Shown one piece after another: positions 5,998-6,542 of a stretch of 6,542 nt of DNA (positions are counted from its first letter, which is position 1; the number at the start of each line of letters is the position of its first letter). Under the pieces are notes generated by a model that was not told where the DNA came from, did not search any database, and saw only the letters and a list, made by a program, of their open reading frames with translations. The position numbers and the translations under genes were made by a program. Origin of the DNA: Candidatus Sulfotelmatobacter sp. (GTDB taxonomy: Bacteria; Acidobacteriota; Terriglobia; Terriglobales; Acidobacteriaceae); contig JASHTD010000578.1 of the NCBI GenBank assembly GCA_030040725.1, positions 1-6,542 on the forward strand. The letters are read 5' to 3'.

Positions 5998-6030
5998 CCC
6001 ACCCCTCCCCAAAGTCAGGCGAAGGGTAGG
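5998..6030. repeat. Imperfect hairpin related to the CCCACCC-type repeat
   Basis: CCCACCCCTC (5998-6007) faces GAAGGGTAGG (6021-6030) with 8 of 10 positions paired. It looks like a decayed relative of the hairpin at 5866-5899. Confidence 0.45.
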
Positions 6031-6069
6031 CCCCCGCCTCACCGCACGAAATCCACAACTAACTTGTGA

Positions 6070-6133
6070 CACCCGCCCTTTCGCACAACCGCAGAATCTT
6101 CCTATCATCAATCCGAATCCTCACCCGCCCTTT
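6070..6133. repeat. 12-bp exact direct repeat, CACCCGCCCTTT, offset 52 bp
   Basis: Exact copies lie at 6070-6081 and 6122-6133. Both are followed within about 20 nt by AACCGC. A 12-mer recurring within 60 bp is unlikely by chance in a spacer of this size. Confidence 0.55.
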
Positions 6134-6181
6134 GAAAATTGAATAACCGCTGCCAAGTTCTTTGTGCGGAATATTTTGCCG

Positions 6182-6260
6182 ATAAATTCTTTCGGCTGAA
6201 GATTTAGCTGGATTCCGGCGAATCGCGATCGCATAAATCTTTTTGATCCATAGATTTAGC
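6182..6260. repeat. Paired ATAAAT...GATTTAGC blocks, offset 52 bp
   Basis: Each block starts ATAAAT (6182, 6233) and ends GATTTAGC (6201-6208, 6253-6260), so each can fold through TAAAT/ATTTA. Between them lie a perfect GATTC-CGGC-GAATC hairpin (6211-6224) and the palindrome GCGATCGC (6225-6232). Confidence 0.45.
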
Positions 6261-6298
6261 GGCTTGATCTGGGATTTTTTTTGATCAGGATTCAGATC

Positions 6299-6376
6299 TG
6301 CCAGGCCGGGACTCGAGCCGTTGCCGCCAGAAATTTCGAGAGCGCGATCGAGGAGCTAGAGGACCGACGGCTGGCA
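6299..6376. repeat. Imperfect inverted repeat just past the uppP stop
   Basis: TGCCAGGCCG (6299-6308) faces CGGCTGGCA (6368-6376), pairing 9 bp with one bulged base across about 59 nt. A second internal pairing, GCCGT (6317-6321) with ACGGC (6367-6371), competes with it. It begins 2 nt after the uppP stop codon on the minus strand. No U tract follows on that strand. Confidence 0.4.
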
Positions 6377-6378
6377 CC

Positions 6379-6542
6379 TCACTGCAAATGCCAAACAAAC
6401 GCCAGCGCGATCACGACCACTCCCACAACGATCCGGTAAACAATGAATACTCGTAATGTGTTCGTCTGCAGGTATCGGATCAGCCACGCAATCGCCGCAT
6501 ACCCCACGAGAGCGGAAATTATTATCCCCACAATAAACGGTG
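6379..6542 (-). CDS. uppP: Undecaprenyl-diphosphatase, C-terminal fragment (runs off the window)
   Basis: The last 53 complete codons and the TGA (6379-6381) are present; the start lies beyond the right edge. The visible residues form two hydrophobic stretches, FIVGIIISALVGYAAIAWLI and VYRIVVGVVVIALAFVWHL, joined by the basic loop RYLQTNTLRVF. This is the typical UppP/BacA ending, in which the final helix opens with the conserved YRIxxG motif and the preceding helix reads S-A-x-x-x-x-A-I-x-W-L. UppP is an inner-membrane enzyme that dephosphorylates undecaprenyl diphosphate to recycle the lipid carrier for peptidoglycan. The catalytic motifs lie in the missing N-terminal part, so activity cannot be judged here. 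It is on the same strand as ftsK but about 800 bp upstream, so co-transcription is doubtful. Confidence 0.85.
   Translation of the reverse strand, partial: PFIVGIIISALVGYAAIAWLIRYLQTNTLRVFIVYRIVVGVVVIALAFVWHLQ

Larger units (their letters stand above)
5583..6378. other. Gene-free, repeat-rich spacer between uppP and ftsK
   Basis: No reading frame here has credible protein character or a convincing ribosome binding site. The open frames between 5721 and 6111 run through palindromic repeats and give Arg/Pro/Gly-rich translations of the kind such repeats produce by chance. The ftsK-proximal part (5583-5760) holds a candidate promoter. The middle (5770-6031) holds several inverted repeats. The part near uppP (about 6064-6300) is more AT-rich and holds spaced direct repeats. 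Both flanking genes are on the minus strand. Confidence 0.7.

Noticed and set aside
5721..6111. Open frames on both strands in the uppP-ftsK spacer (for example 5764-6069 + and 5914-6111 -)
   Set aside because: They run through palindromic repeats and give Arg/Pro/Gly-rich translations with no domain-like pattern or ribosome binding site.
6265..6300. A terminator-like T8 run (6275-6282) inside TGATC/GATCA and GATCTG/CAGATC inverted repeats
   Set aside because: The T run lies inside the loop rather than after a GC-rich stem and is on the plus strand, while both flanking genes are transcribed on the minus strand.
6299..6376. A tRNA-like stretch on the minus strand: 78 nt, acceptor-like TGCCAGC...CCTGGCA and a CTCGAGTCCCGG segment
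   Set aside because: The supposed T stem does not pair (AACGG against CCCGG), and no convincing D arm or anticodon arm can be drawn, so I treat it as an inverted repeat only.

Overview
The window has moderately high GC and carries five complete protein genes plus two genes cut by the window edges. The protein families, the start contexts and the short palindromic repeats fit a soil-type Acidobacteriota (Terriglobia-like) chromosome. That placement is inference from remembered family resemblance; no marker gene in the window settles it.

Layout, left to right. (1) The C-terminal effector half of an IclR-family regulator (2-532, +) is followed after 90 nt by an intact amidinotransferase-fold hydrolase (623-1450, +) that resembles arginine dihydrolase (ArgZ/AgrE) more than a classical arginine deiminase. 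The pair looks like a regulator with an arginine or guanidino-compound catabolic gene. (2) Two minus-strand genes converge on it: a DUF4337 membrane/coiled-coil protein (1491-2036) and a YjbQ/UPF0047 protein (2195-2608). A degenerate heptamer tandem array lies between them. (3) Divergent from yjbQ is a 74-residue hydrophobic protein (2842-3066, +) with a GTG start and a strong ribosome binding site. (4) A full-length FtsK/SpoIIIE-type DNA translocase fills 3150-5582 (-). (5) A gene-free, repeat-rich spacer of about 800 bp (5583-6378) follows. (6) The last 53 codons of an undecaprenyl-diphosphatase (uppP/bacA, 6379-6542, -) run off the right edge.

No RNA gene, CRISPR array, insertion sequence or obvious defence system is visible. 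The most unusual structure is a 60-bp palindromic repeat-like element lying exactly in frame inside the ftsK linker, where it accounts for 20 codons. A second element in the spacer upstream of ftsK has the same architecture, and its terminal arms have different bases that still pair. Other points of interest are a 12-mer and an 8-mer repeat in the spacer that share a 52-bp offset, the heptamer array, the arginine-dihydrolase signature, and the PnuC/SemiSWEET-like small membrane protein. Most of the window is ordinary housekeeping and accessory sequence, and I do not see a clear new multi-gene system in it.
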